64,000 nt of DNA from JAVKBW01 sp040222995 (GTDB lineage Bacteria > Pseudomonadota > Alphaproteobacteria > UBA8366 > Aestuariispiraceae). Each line of letters opens with the position of its first letter. The first letter of the stretch is position 1. The stretch lies in the NCBI GenBank assembly GCA_040222995.1, contig JAVKBW010000042.1, positions 186,001 through 250,000 of the forward strand, read 5' to 3'. A program made the translations under genes and the position numbers. Below, in pieces: positions 33,927 through 41,915 of the stretch. A model generated the notes under the pieces. It had not been told where the DNA came from, ran no database searches, and saw nothing but the letters and a program-made list of their open reading frames with translations.

Positions 33927-35264
33927 CTAGTTGAAACCGAGCAACTGGTCCGGCAGCCACAACGCCAGTTGCGGAAACGCCATCACAATCGCCAGGGCGA
34001 TAATCTGGATGACCAGAAACGGAACGACGCCCTTGTACATCTGCCGAAGCGTTATTTCCGGCGGCGCGATGCCGCGCAGATAGAAAATCGCCGGCGCCAT
34101 TGGCGGCGTCATGTAGCTGGACTGGATCATGATCAGCAGCAGCATGCAGAACCAGACCGGATCGAAGTAACCGCCGTAGCCGCTGGCCGCCCAGGCATCG
34201 CGGATGAACGGCATGAACAGCGGCACGAAGATCAGCAGGATCGAAATCCATTCCAGGAAGAACCCGGCGATGAATATCAGCAACAGGAACAGAATAAGCA
34301 GTTCCCACGGCCCAAGCTGAACCGCTTCGATCAGATCGCGCATCACGCCCATGCCGCCGGCGCCGACAAAGACACCGGTGAAGATGCTGCCGCCCAGCAG
34401 GATCAGCATGATCATCGCCGTGATCGTCAACGTCTTGATAACCGCTTCCTTGAACATTCCAAGCGAGAACTTGCCGTACAGGACCGTCAGCAGAAACGCG
34501 CCCAGCGCGCCAAGCGCCGCGGCTTCCGTCGGCGCGGCCCAGCCCATCATGATCGACCCGAGAACAGCCATGATCATGAACAACGGCGGCAGCAGCGCCT
34601 TGCAGGTGATTTTGATCTTGGTTGCGAAATCCGGCTCGTCGCCGGCATCCACTTCCGGCGGCGCCACACTGGGTTTGATGATGCAGAGGCCGAGAATGTA
34701 GAGAATGTAGAGGCCGGACAGAACGAGTCCCGGAAAAATCATGCCGACCATCAGGTCGCCGATCGACACATCCGCAATCGGCCCCATCACGACGACAACG
34801 ACCGACGGCGGAATGATCGTGCCGAGCGAACCGCCGGCGCAAATCGTGCCCGATATCAGGGAATTGTCGTACTTGAACCGCATCATCGCGGGGATGGCGA
34901 GCAGCCCGACGACCGTTTCGGTCGCGCCGATAACGCCGGTCGAGGCTGCGAAGATGATGCACATGATGATCGTGCCGATCGCCAGCCCGCCGGGCAGTCG
35001 CCGTGTCCACAGATGCACCGCCTCGAAAAGGCGTTCGGCAATGCCCGACCGTTCGAGCATCGAACCCATGAAAACGAACAACGGTACCGCTGCGAGCACG
35101 AAGTTGGCGGCGATATCCTCGACCTTCTGGGTGTACTGGAAAAAGCTCGCGGATCCGAAGGTCATGAGACCGAACACGAAGGCGACCGACATCAGGGAAA
35201 AGGCGACGGGAAAGCCGAGAAAGATCAGCAAAAACAGCGCCGGAAACATCAGGAGAGCTTCCAT
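33927..35264 (-). CDS. TRAP transporter large permease, DctM type
   Basis: A 445-residue membrane protein with about 12 helices. DctM landmarks are PLFVFMGSMLERSGIAERLF, ICAGGSLGTIIPPSVVVVVMG and AAPTEAAALGALGAF. It begins three bases after the small subunit stop. It forms the Na+-driven channel of a tripartite importer with the DctQ and DctP proteins upstream. Confidence 0.93.
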   Translation of the reverse strand: MEALLMFPALFLLIFLGFPVAFSLMSVAFVFGLMTFGSASFFQYTQKVEDIAANFVLAAVPLFVFMGSMLERSGIAERLFEAVHLWTRRLPGGLAIGTIIMCIIFAASTGVIGATETVVGLLAIPAMMRFKYDNSLISGTICAGGSLGTIIPPSVVVVVMGPIADVSIGDLMVGMIFPGLVLSGLYILYILGLCIIKPSVAPPEVDAGDEPDFATKIKITCKALLPPLFMIMAVLGSIMMGWAAPTEAAALGALGAFLLTVLYGKFSLGMFKEAVIKTLTITAMIMLILLGGSIFTGVFVGAGGMGVMRDLIEAVQLGPWELLILFLLLIFIAGFFLEWISILLIFVPLFMPFIRDAWAASGYGGYFDPVWFCMLLLIMIQSSYMTPPMAPAIFYLRGIAPPEITLRQMYKGVVPFLVIQIIALAIVMAFPQLALWLPDQLLGFN

Positions 35265-35267
35265 CGG

Positions 35268-35789
35268 TCAGGTCTCGCTCTCGGGTTGTTCGGAACCGTT
35301 CCGAATGACATTCACGCATTTCAGCATCTCGGCGATCACCTGCAGCGTCAGAAGCACGAAGCCGAGCGTCAACGCCATGCGGAACGGCCAGATCGGCGGG
35401 CTCCAGGCGGACTGGCCGGATTGCTCGCCGCTGAGAAACGCCCGATAGCCATAGTCCCAGAGCGAGTGGCTCAACAGGATCAGGAACGGCAGAAACAACA
35501 GGCAATAGAAGGTAAGATCGACGATCGACTTCTTGCGCGGCGAGAAATGATTGTAGATCAGGTCGATCCTGATATGCGTTTTCTTCTGCAAGGCAAGAGA
35601 TGCGCCGAGAAGAAAGTGTGTTCCCGTCAGGATATAGCCCAGTTCATAGGCCCAGATGGTGGGGGCGCCCAGCAGATACCGGGAAAAGACCTCGTAGCAG
35701 GTCGCCAGCACCAGCGGCACAATGATATAGGCGGTGATTTTGCCGATTCTGAGAACGGTCAGTTCGATCAGAGTGATGATTGTTTGCAT
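35268..35789 (-). CDS. TRAP transporter small permease, DctQ type
   Basis: 173 residues from ATG 35789 (MQTIITLIELTVLRIG), which follows a GGGGG ribosome-binding site. Four membrane helices are predictable. The DctQ pattern RYLLGAPTIWAYELGYILTGTHFLLGA is present, followed by the usual HIRIDL. It is the membrane partner of DctM. Confidence 0.88.
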   Translation of the reverse strand: MQTIITLIELTVLRIGKITAYIIVPLVLATCYEVFSRYLLGAPTIWAYELGYILTGTHFLLGASLALQKKTHIRIDLIYNHFSPRKKSIVDLTFYCLLFLPFLILLSHSLWDYGYRAFLSGEQSGQSAWSPPIWPFRMALTLGFVLLTLQVIAEMLKCVNVIRNGSEQPESET

Positions 35790-35943
35790 GGTTCCCCCGA
35801 AAACCCTCGTCCGAGATGAGTCAGCGGCAGTGTTGTCAGTAAAATAACACATTAAAAATTCGCTGGCCGATTATACGGAAACCGGCCAGCGATCGAGGTT
35901 ATTGCCACGGGTCAGAGCGAGTGGCAGGCAGATTGGTTACCGG

Positions 35944-37005
35944 TCAGTTCCGGGTTTTCACGTTCCGGTACTTCGAAGCATCGGACCAGAGTTCCGTAAA
36001 GGCTTTCTGGCTGTCCAGGACGCGGGCGAACCACTCGTTCTCCGCGGCTTTTCCATCGGCCCAGGCAAGACCGGCCTCACGGGCGCTGAACTGAACTTCC
36101 TCGTCGAGCTCAATGATCTCGTTGCCCTGGTCGCGGAAGAACTGCAGCGCGTTCGCATCTTCCTGGCCGATCGTCAGCCACGAATTCATCGTCGTCATGA
36201 AGGCGGCGTCACGAACGATCTGCTGATCGGCTTCGTTAAGCTCGGCCCAGGCTTCCTTGTTGATCACCAGCTCGAACGGCGCCGTCGGCTGATGCACGCC
36301 GGGGATGATCACGTATTTGGTGACGCGGTGGAAACCGGGCGAAACGTTCTCCCACAGGGTGCCCCATTCGGTCGCGTCGATCGTGCCGCGTTCAAGCGCC
36401 GCATACACATCGCCGCCGGGCATCGTAACCGGAGCGGCCCCCATGCCTTTCGAGATTTCGAGCCAGGCACCGGCCGTGCGAAGCTTCAGGCCCTGAAGGT
36501 CTTCAAGCGTGCGGACCGGCTTGCGGGAATGCAGGAATACTTCGGATGTGCGGATGAACAGCGGCATGGAGACGAGATTGAATTTTTCGTCGCGCCATTC
36601 GGCCTGCAGTTCCGCGCCGCCGGCGCGGTACAGCCAGTGCAGCATGCGTTCGGAATCGAAGCTGCCGGCAAAGCCGCCGAACAGAACCGCGGTGGGGTCA
36701 GCGCCCCAGTCATAGCCGACCCAGGTATGGCCCATTTCGGCTACGCCCTGTTCAACAGTCTCGGAAACCTTGAGCCCCGGGCCGAGCGTGCCGGCCGGGA
36801 ACACTTCGATTTCAATGCGGCCGTTGGAAAGCTCGGCGACCTTTTCCGCGAACGCCTTGGCGCCGATATCCATCAGCGGACCGCCGCCCCATCCCGTCGC
36901 CATTTTGAACGAATGCTCCTGCGCGAAAGCCGCGCCGCCTGCACCCAGTCCAACCAGCAGCGCCGCGGCGCCGGCCAGCCCTTTGATGAAATTACGTTTG
37001 TTCAT
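35944..37005 (-). CDS. TRAP transporter substrate-binding protein, DctP type
   Basis: 353 residues from ATG 37005 (MNKRNFIKGLAG). The signal peptide is cleaved after GGAAFA. The mature protein shows KMATGWGGGPLMDIGAKAF at the start, the Arg-bearing LKLRTAGAWLE, and GGDVYAALERGTIDATEW with the carboxylate-binding pattern of the family. The block GTLWENVSPGFHRV and YVIIPGVHQP resembles 2-oxoacid (TakP-like) binders, so an organic acid ligand is plausible. It is the first transporter gene after the DUF6166 gene. Confidence 0.9.
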   Translation of the reverse strand: MNKRNFIKGLAGAAALLVGLGAGGAAFAQEHSFKMATGWGGGPLMDIGAKAFAEKVAELSNGRIEIEVFPAGTLGPGLKVSETVEQGVAEMGHTWVGYDWGADPTAVLFGGFAGSFDSERMLHWLYRAGGAELQAEWRDEKFNLVSMPLFIRTSEVFLHSRKPVRTLEDLQGLKLRTAGAWLEISKGMGAAPVTMPGGDVYAALERGTIDATEWGTLWENVSPGFHRVTKYVIIPGVHQPTAPFELVINKEAWAELNEADQQIVRDAAFMTTMNSWLTIGQEDANALQFFRDQGNEIIELDEEVQFSAREAGLAWADGKAAENEWFARVLDSQKAFTELWSDASKYRNVKTRN

Positions 37006-37069
37006 GTTCAGCAATGTTTCTCTCCCGTTTGGTTGCTTTCTGTGCCAACTGTAATTGACGACGGCTGCG

Positions 37070-37369
37070 CTAACGGCAGCCAATGTTCTTCAGGGCCACG
37101 TCAATGTCGTCCGATGACATTTCCCATTCGTTGTTAAAGTTCGCGACGATGGCTTCCATAAAGGTGGGATAGTCTTTCGCGGCTTTTTCCGTATCGCCGT
37201 AGTGTTCGCACAGAATCGCGAAGGCAAGCTGCGCAGGTTCCGGACCTGCGTAGCCCCATTCGTAGCCGTTCTGGGATATGGTTTTTACGTCCAGCTTCGG
37301 ATCCAGCGGCGCTGAATCGACTGTAACTTCCAAACCGTCAAGCGTGCGATCGCCCCGATAGACCTTCAT
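37070..37369 (-). CDS. DUF6166-type small protein
   Basis: A 99-residue soluble protein. The core GYEWGYAGPEPAQLAFAIL is the recognisable DUF6166 block, preceded by VYRGDRTL at the N-terminus. The function is unknown. It is the first gene of the TRAP-PhyH operon and lies about 85 bases downstream of a shared YTGATATATT motif. Confidence 0.7.
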   Translation of the reverse strand: MKVYRGDRTLDGLEVTVDSAPLDPKLDVKTISQNGYEWGYAGPEPAQLAFAILCEHYGDTEKAAKDYPTFMEAIVANFNNEWEMSSDDIDVALKNIGCR

Positions 37370-37451
37370 ACCGGCCGGTTCCCCCCCGAACCCATTGATA
37401 GCGCTATTTCTGTTTCACCAATTTCATGGTGTTAATCAATAATGAAATATG

Positions 37452-37463
37452 ACTGATATATTT
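37452..37463. promoter_or_regulatory. shared YTGATATATT motif before the TRAP operon
   Basis: ACTGATATATTT lies in the 220-base gap between the GntR gene and the DUF6166-TRAP operon. It matches the CTGATATATTA copies at 32963 and 40267 in 10 of 11 positions. The remainder of this gap shows no gene. Confidence 0.45.
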
Positions 37464-37589
37464 ATAGTATGCGAGTTTCAGACATTAGACAAGCGCGCTT
37501 TTGACGGGATAGCCCTGACGGGACGGGCATACCGCACCGGCAGATGGGAAAATGAACCGGCCGCACCGCGGCAAGGCGGCCGCGAAACC

Positions 37590-38318
37590 TCAGTACCCGG
37601 AATCGAGCGTCGCCCGCGTGAAATTCTCGACATAGTCGAGAAGCGCATCGCTGGCGGCCATCGCCACCTCTTCATCGCCGTCCCGGATCGCCGAAGACAG
37701 CCGTGCGTGCAACCGCGCGCACAGGTCGAGATCGCCGACATCGCGGTGGTGGTGAAACCAGAACCGCCGCGATTGCCCGTGCGTCAGCGACATGGCGCTG
37801 GTCAGGTGTTCGTTTTTCGATGCGACGCACATCAGCAGGTTCAATTGACGGTCGAGCCGCATGAAACGGATTTCGTCGTTATCCTGCGCAGCCTGGTTCA
37901 TCCCGTCGGCGATAACGCCGAACGCCTCGCGTTCCGTCGCCGATGCGCGCCGCGCGCCCAGCCGCGCCATCAGGCGTTCGAGTTCACGGCGCAATTCAAG
38001 CAGTTTCATCTGCCGTCTGACATCCAGCTCGCTGACCAGAATTCCGCGGCGGGACAGGATGGAAACGAGGCCTTCGCGGGCAAGGCGCTGCAGCGCCTCG
38101 CGAACCGGCGTTCTGCCGATGCCGAGCTGTTTCGTGAGGGTCGATTCCGACAGAACCTCCCCCGGCTTCAATTGCAGGGTGACGATCAGTTCTTCCAGCC
38201 GACGATAGGCCTGCTGCATCAGGCTGCCATCCGCGTCGGCACTCATTTCCAGCAAATCGAGGAGGTCTTCGGCTGGCGACTTGCTCACATCATGGCTCCG
38301 CTTCTTGTGCCGGCGCAC
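37590..38318 (-). CDS. GntR-family regulator with FCD domain
   Basis: Up to 242 residues; a GTG at 38288 (VSKSPAEDLL) is an alternative start. It has an N-terminal winged helix (LKPGEVLSESTLTKQLGIGRTPVREALQRLAREGLV) and a C-terminal all-helical FCD ligand domain with conserved metal-site histidines (for example in LTHGQSRRFWFHHHRDVGD). FadR/VanR-type repressors of this class sense small carboxylates. It lies between the TRAP operon and the MITE-like element and is the best candidate to bind the shared YTGATATATTA sites. Confidence 0.88.
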   Translation of the reverse strand: MRRHKKRSHDVSKSPAEDLLDLLEMSADADGSLMQQAYRRLEELIVTLQLKPGEVLSESTLTKQLGIGRTPVREALQRLAREGLVSILSRRGILVSELDVRRQMKLLELRRELERLMARLGARRASATEREAFGVIADGMNQAAQDNDEIRFMRLDRQLNLLMCVASKNEHLTSAMSLTHGQSRRFWFHHHRDVGDLDLCARLHARLSSAIRDGDEEVAMAASDALLDYVENFTRATLDSGY

Positions 38319-38356
38319 GGCTGTTCATGATCTTTTGGATGAGGATTCCGTTCGAC

Positions 38357-38611
38357 TAGGCCGTAGACTCATAAACGAAGAGAGTTTTTGCTGACCGGTT
38401 CGGCCTGTCAATGCCAAGAAATTCGCCGAAGGCGATGCCTGTGCATCGGCAAGGCGAATTGACGCCCCAGGGGCAGCCCGGCGGATCTGGCGCGCCGACC
38501 CGCCTGTCGATCCTGCCCGATGCCGCTGCATCGCGCTGCAATCGCCAAACTTCCGGTCCATCCAGATCCGTCACTGGCAAAATCCACTTTCGTTTATGAG
38601 TTTACGGCCTA
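38357..38611. mobile_element. 255-bp MITE-like element
   Basis: A 23-bp terminal inverted repeat, identical in 22 positions, begins TAGGCCGTARACTC at 38357-38379 and closes at 38589-38611. The flanking TA/TA fits a TA target duplication as used by IS630/Tc1-type transposases, although CTAG-type targets are also possible. The interior is GC-rich with no intact transposase. It is probably a non-autonomous derivative mobilised in trans. It sits just upstream of the GntR gene. Confidence 0.65.
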
Positions 38612-38708
38612 ACAACAACGTCCCGTATCGACTGCCTGTCAAGCGGCAGAACCGGTATTCGGTCGGCAATCTACACAATTGCGAAACCTGTACGAGATGT
38701 ATATTATT

Positions 38709-38719
38709 AATATATCAAT
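38709..38719. promoter_or_regulatory. shared YTGATATATTA motif before small membrane gene
   Basis: TAATATATCAA (reverse complement TTGATATATTA) matches the shared 11-mer in 10 positions, 45 bases upstream of the 131-residue membrane protein gene and in an AT-rich promoter-like stretch. Confidence 0.4.
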
Positions 38720-38763
38720 TTGGCAATATTCTCTGACAAATCCTACGGAACGGATGGCGGCAG

Positions 38764-39159
38764 GTGGATTCCTTTTTGAACAGCGTCGGTCTTTCGCCCG
38801 AGCTCGGCCTCGTCACCCTGCTGCTGGCGATGTCCTGCGGCGTCATAATCGGCGGCGGCGCGGTTGTTATCGGAAACAGCCTGCCGTTCGACTTCGCCGA
38901 TTCCCGCAATGCCCTGATATCGGCCCTGTCGATCCTTGCCGGAGCCGGACTGATCGGCGCCGTTTATGTTATCGGCCTGCTGTTCGTCAACAGCCCGTCC
39001 ATACCGCCCGTCATCGTCGCATCCGGCATCGGCCTGGTGGCCGGCCCCTTGTTCGTCCAATCGCTGGGGCATCTGCGACTGCCGTTTCCGGCCCGGTCGC
39101 TGATCGTTATTGCATTCGAATGTCTGATAATTACCGTTGCCGCGACTGAATTGTCGTAA
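38764..39159 (+). CDS. small four-helix membrane protein
   Basis: 131 residues starting at GTG 38764, after GGATGGCGGCAG. Four hydrophobic helices (about 15-37, 48-72, 80-98 and 110-128) are joined by short loops; there are no cysteine or charged-residue motifs beyond a few. I do not recognise the family. It is followed 27 bases later by another tiny membrane protein on the same strand, so the pair may work together. Confidence 0.55.
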   Translation: MDSFLNSVGLSPELGLVTLLLAMSCGVIIGGGAVVIGNSLPFDFADSRNALISALSILAGAGLIGAVYVIGLLFVNSPSIPPVIVASGIGLVAGPLFVQSLGHLRLPFPARSLIVIAFECLIITVAATELS

Positions 39160-39186
39160 GGCCGTCAACCTGGAGGAGGCTTTTCA

Positions 39187-39363
39187 GTGCCGACAAATAT
39201 CAAACTGGTTTTGTGTCTGTTCGTCGTTATCGCGTCGATTGGCGTCTACTATTTCCAGTCCGAGGCCGGGCAACCCTATACGCCCTGGGTCGCCCTCGGG
39301 CTAGGTGCGTTCATGATTTTCGCCCTGTGGATTTTCCCCGAAGAGCAGAAAAAGCGTAAATAG
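39187..39363 (+). CDS. 58-residue membrane protein
   Basis: Starts at GTG 39187 behind a very strong GGAGGAGG ribosome-binding site. Two hydrophobic helices (about 5-22 and 33-50) are joined by the polar QSEAGQPYTPW, with a basic C-terminal tail (EEQKKRK). It stops at TAG 39361-39363. No family is recognised. The strong Shine-Dalgarno and clean two-helix design support a real gene. Confidence 0.6.
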   Translation: MPTNIKLVLCLFVVIASIGVYYFQSEAGQPYTPWVALGLGAFMIFALWIFPEEQKKRK

Positions 39364-39408
39364 GGCTGCAACTTTCCGGCAACAGACCCGTCGGACCGTG
39401 CCGGATCG

Positions 39409-40233
39409 CTACTTGTAGTTCGCCAGTTTGTTTCGGAGCTTTTCAAGTTCATCCTCGGGCATTTTACTGGCATAGCCCGGGCCGGGAAACGTGCCGGCGT
39501 CGACATCTTCTTTGAACGCCTTCAGCGCGCGCGTCTGTTCGCTGCGGATTTTCCTGCGCAAGCTCAAGAGGTCGCCATAGGCCTTGGCGTGCCGGGGCGG
39601 TTTCTCCAGTGCGCCGCAGATATCGTCCATGAACAGAAAGATCACATCGCCAACGCCACCGCAGCCGATGGAATAGGTAACCAGCGACGTCAGCGGGTTG
39701 ATCTCGGCCAGCGTTTCCGGCGGCACCAGTTCAACTTCCGCCGCGTAGGCGCCGGCGTTTTCCAGATCCTTGCACGCCTGCAGAACACCCAGCGCCTCCT
39801 CGCAGGTCTTGCCGATCGGGCGAAGACCGCCGACCCAGGTCGATTTTCGGGGAACAAGGCCGACATGCCCCTGTACCGGAATGCCCTCCTTCGCGAGCAT
39901 TTCCACAATATCGAGGCTGCGCGGCGTATAGACGGCATCGGCACCGGCGCCGACGGCCCTGATGGCCGCACCGAGAATCTGGTCCGGCGTTTCATAAGCA
40001 TCATAGGGAATCAGCGCGGAGATGAATGTGGTCGGCGCAACGGCGACCGTCTCTTTCACGAACGTGTCCTCCGGGCGCAGAACATCGATCCCGGCTTCTG
40101 CCCCGGTAATGGCATCGTCTACACTGAAGACCGTGGTCTCGGTGAACTGCCGCTTTCCCTTACCGGCGATCAGGTCCGCGACGGTAACGTTCCGTTCGGT
40201 CTGTTTTCCCCCGAATGTGAATATTTTTGGCAT
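39409..40233 (-). CDS. PanB-like 3-methyl-2-oxobutanoate hydroxymethyltransferase family protein
   Basis: 274 residues from ATG 40233 (MPKIFTFGGKQTERNV). PanB-fold landmarks are IPVQGHVGLVPRKSTW (PanB: GHVGLTPQ) and AAEVELVPPETLAEI. Canonical PanB makes ketopantoate from ketoisovalerate and methylene-THF. Here several active-site blocks are altered, and the gene lies in a catabolic cluster rather than with panC, so it may be a divergent aldol-type C-C bond enzyme. The identical 11-mer CTGATATATTA upstream links it to the hydroxylase and TRAP genes. Confidence 0.7.
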   Translation of the reverse strand: MPKIFTFGGKQTERNVTVADLIAGKGKRQFTETTVFSVDDAITGAEAGIDVLRPEDTFVKETVAVAPTTFISALIPYDAYETPDQILGAAIRAVGAGADAVYTPRSLDIVEMLAKEGIPVQGHVGLVPRKSTWVGGLRPIGKTCEEALGVLQACKDLENAGAYAAEVELVPPETLAEINPLTSLVTYSIGCGGVGDVIFLFMDDICGALEKPPRHAKAYGDLLSLRRKIRSEQTRALKAFKEDVDAGTFPGPGYASKMPEDELEKLRNKLANYK

Positions 40234-40266
40234 TGGCTGTCTCGCTCCCCGCAGATTGTCGACTGC

Positions 40267-40277
40267 TAATATATCAG
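40267..40277. promoter_or_regulatory. shared YTGATATATTA motif before the PanB-like gene
   Basis: TAATATATCAG, read on the gene's strand as CTGATATATTA, lies 34 bases upstream of the PanB-like start, inside an imperfect palindrome (ACTGATA-TAT-TAGCAGT). The rest of the 40278-40561 gap contains the AT-rich promoter zone of the EAL gene and no further gene. Confidence 0.45.
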
Positions 40278-40561
40278 TGACGGATCGGTTAACGCCAGCA
40301 CTCATGCCTGACGGCTACGATATAAAGACCTCTAAATTCGAACAGGATTGGGTAATCAGACAACACCCGACCAGCATCAGGCCGGAAAGGTTCTGTTATC
40401 TTCAGGTTCTCTTCGGACTCGGTTCCTCTGTTTAAAAATTCCCGTCTCGGGAGTATATGTACAAACTTTAGAGTCCAAAACGCTTTACCTGCCGAATATC
40501 GAAACTTGCGGTATAAAATTGTCTGTAGAACGCGCCCAGAAAGTGCACTAGGGTTCCCGCC

Positions 40562-41884
40562 ATGACTTTTGATGGAAAAAAAGGCCCCGTGGCGTCCGAT
40601 GGTCTCGACAGGAAAGACGACGAGGCCGGATCAATTACGGGCACCACCGTTTGCATTGTCGATGATGAAAAATTCATGTCGACCTATGTCGCCGATCTGG
40701 TGCGTGCTCTGGACTGTACGCCGTTCACGGCGAATAATTTCGAAGAGTTCAAAGCGCATAATTCTGACACGGCATTCGACGTCATTGTTCTTGACCTGAC
40801 AATGCCCGACAAGGACGGCGTGGAATATCTGCGCCATCTGCATGTCAGCGGGTTCAAGGGGACCGTCATTCTGATGAGCGGTTACGACCTTCGGACGCTT
40901 GAAACCGTCGAGCGCCTGGGAAAATCACTGGACCTTCACATTGCCGGATCGCTGGCGAAGCCCATCAACCAGAAACTGTTTGCGGCAATGCTGAAGGACG
41001 TGAGGCCTGTCGATCCGGAAACCACAACCGGAAACCCTGAGCACTATGCAATCACGGAAGACGATCTCGCCCGGGCGATAGCGAATAAGGAATTCTACGT
41101 CGTTTATCAGCCGATCGTGCAGCTTCAGGAATCGCCGGGGTCCGAGTACATGAAACAGTATCCATCAACCACGCTGAGCCTTGGCGGTTTAAACCTCAAC
41201 GTAAACAGCCTGGAGGTCCTCGTCCGGTGGCGTCATCCGGAATACGAGACCGTATCGCCGGCCAGCTTTATTCCTCTGGCTGAGGAAATCGGCCTGATCG
41301 GCAAGCTGACCGAGTGCGTCGTCGATATGGTTATGGAACAGGTTTCAAACTGGCAGCAGGTCGGCTTCTACCCTCGGGTCAGCATCAACTATTCCCCCAA
41401 GCTGATTACCGATCTCACGATTCCAGACTATCTGGCCCTGCTGGCGGAGAAGGCCGGTATCTCACATGACCGGCTGACGCTAGAGATCACCGAGAACGCC
41501 GCCATGAGCGACGCCAACAAGGGTATGGATATCCTGTCGCGTCTGCGGCTGAAGGGCGTGCATCTGGCGATTGACGATTTCGGCACCGGCTTTTCATCGC
41601 TTCTGCAGCTTTATCATCTGCCGTTTACCGAACTTAAAATCGACATGTCGCTGGCGTCCGAAATTGTGCACAAGAAAGCGGCTGCGATTATTGTCGAAGC
41701 GATCGTAAGGCTCTCCCACGAACTGGGATTGACGGTTTGCGCGGAAGGCGTCGAGACGGAAGAAGTCGCCGCACGACTGAAGGAAATGGGTTGCGATGTT
41801 GCCCAGGGCTATCTGTACAGCAAGCCTTTGCCCGGCAACGAAATTCTGGACTCCTTCATGCAGAGCCGGAAATCATCTGCCTGA
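40562..41884 (+). CDS. response regulator with EAL (c-di-GMP phosphodiesterase) domain
   Basis: 440 residues: a receiver domain (about 28-150) with the acidic pocket VDDE and phospho-acceptor D78 in VLDLTMPDKDG, then an EAL domain (about 165-435). The EAL signature reads EVLVR instead of EALLR. The other catalytic residues are present: the Asn in SINYSPK, the Glu in LEITEN, IDDFGTG, the Lys in LKID, CAEGVE and AQGYLYSKP. It should hydrolyse c-di-GMP to pGpG under control of an unlinked histidine kinase. Affects motility or biofilm state. Confidence 0.9.
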   Translation: MTFDGKKGPVASDGLDRKDDEAGSITGTTVCIVDDEKFMSTYVADLVRALDCTPFTANNFEEFKAHNSDTAFDVIVLDLTMPDKDGVEYLRHLHVSGFKGTVILMSGYDLRTLETVERLGKSLDLHIAGSLAKPINQKLFAAMLKDVRPVDPETTTGNPEHYAITEDDLARAIANKEFYVVYQPIVQLQESPGSEYMKQYPSTTLSLGGLNLNVNSLEVLVRWRHPEYETVSPASFIPLAEEIGLIGKLTECVVDMVMEQVSNWQQVGFYPRVSINYSPKLITDLTIPDYLALLAEKAGISHDRLTLEITENAAMSDANKGMDILSRLRLKGVHLAIDDFGTGFSSLLQLYHLPFTELKIDMSLASEIVHKKAAAIIVEAIVRLSHELGLTVCAEGVETEEVAARLKEMGCDVAQGYLYSKPLPGNEILDSFMQSRKSSA

Positions 41885-41915
41885 CAATTCAACACGCGCG
41901 TAAACGAAAAGTCCA

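Noticed and set aside
38325..38580. Short frames inside the MITE-like element as transposase remnants
   Set aside because: No DDE or other transposase motif is visible; they are compositional frames in GC-rich DNA.
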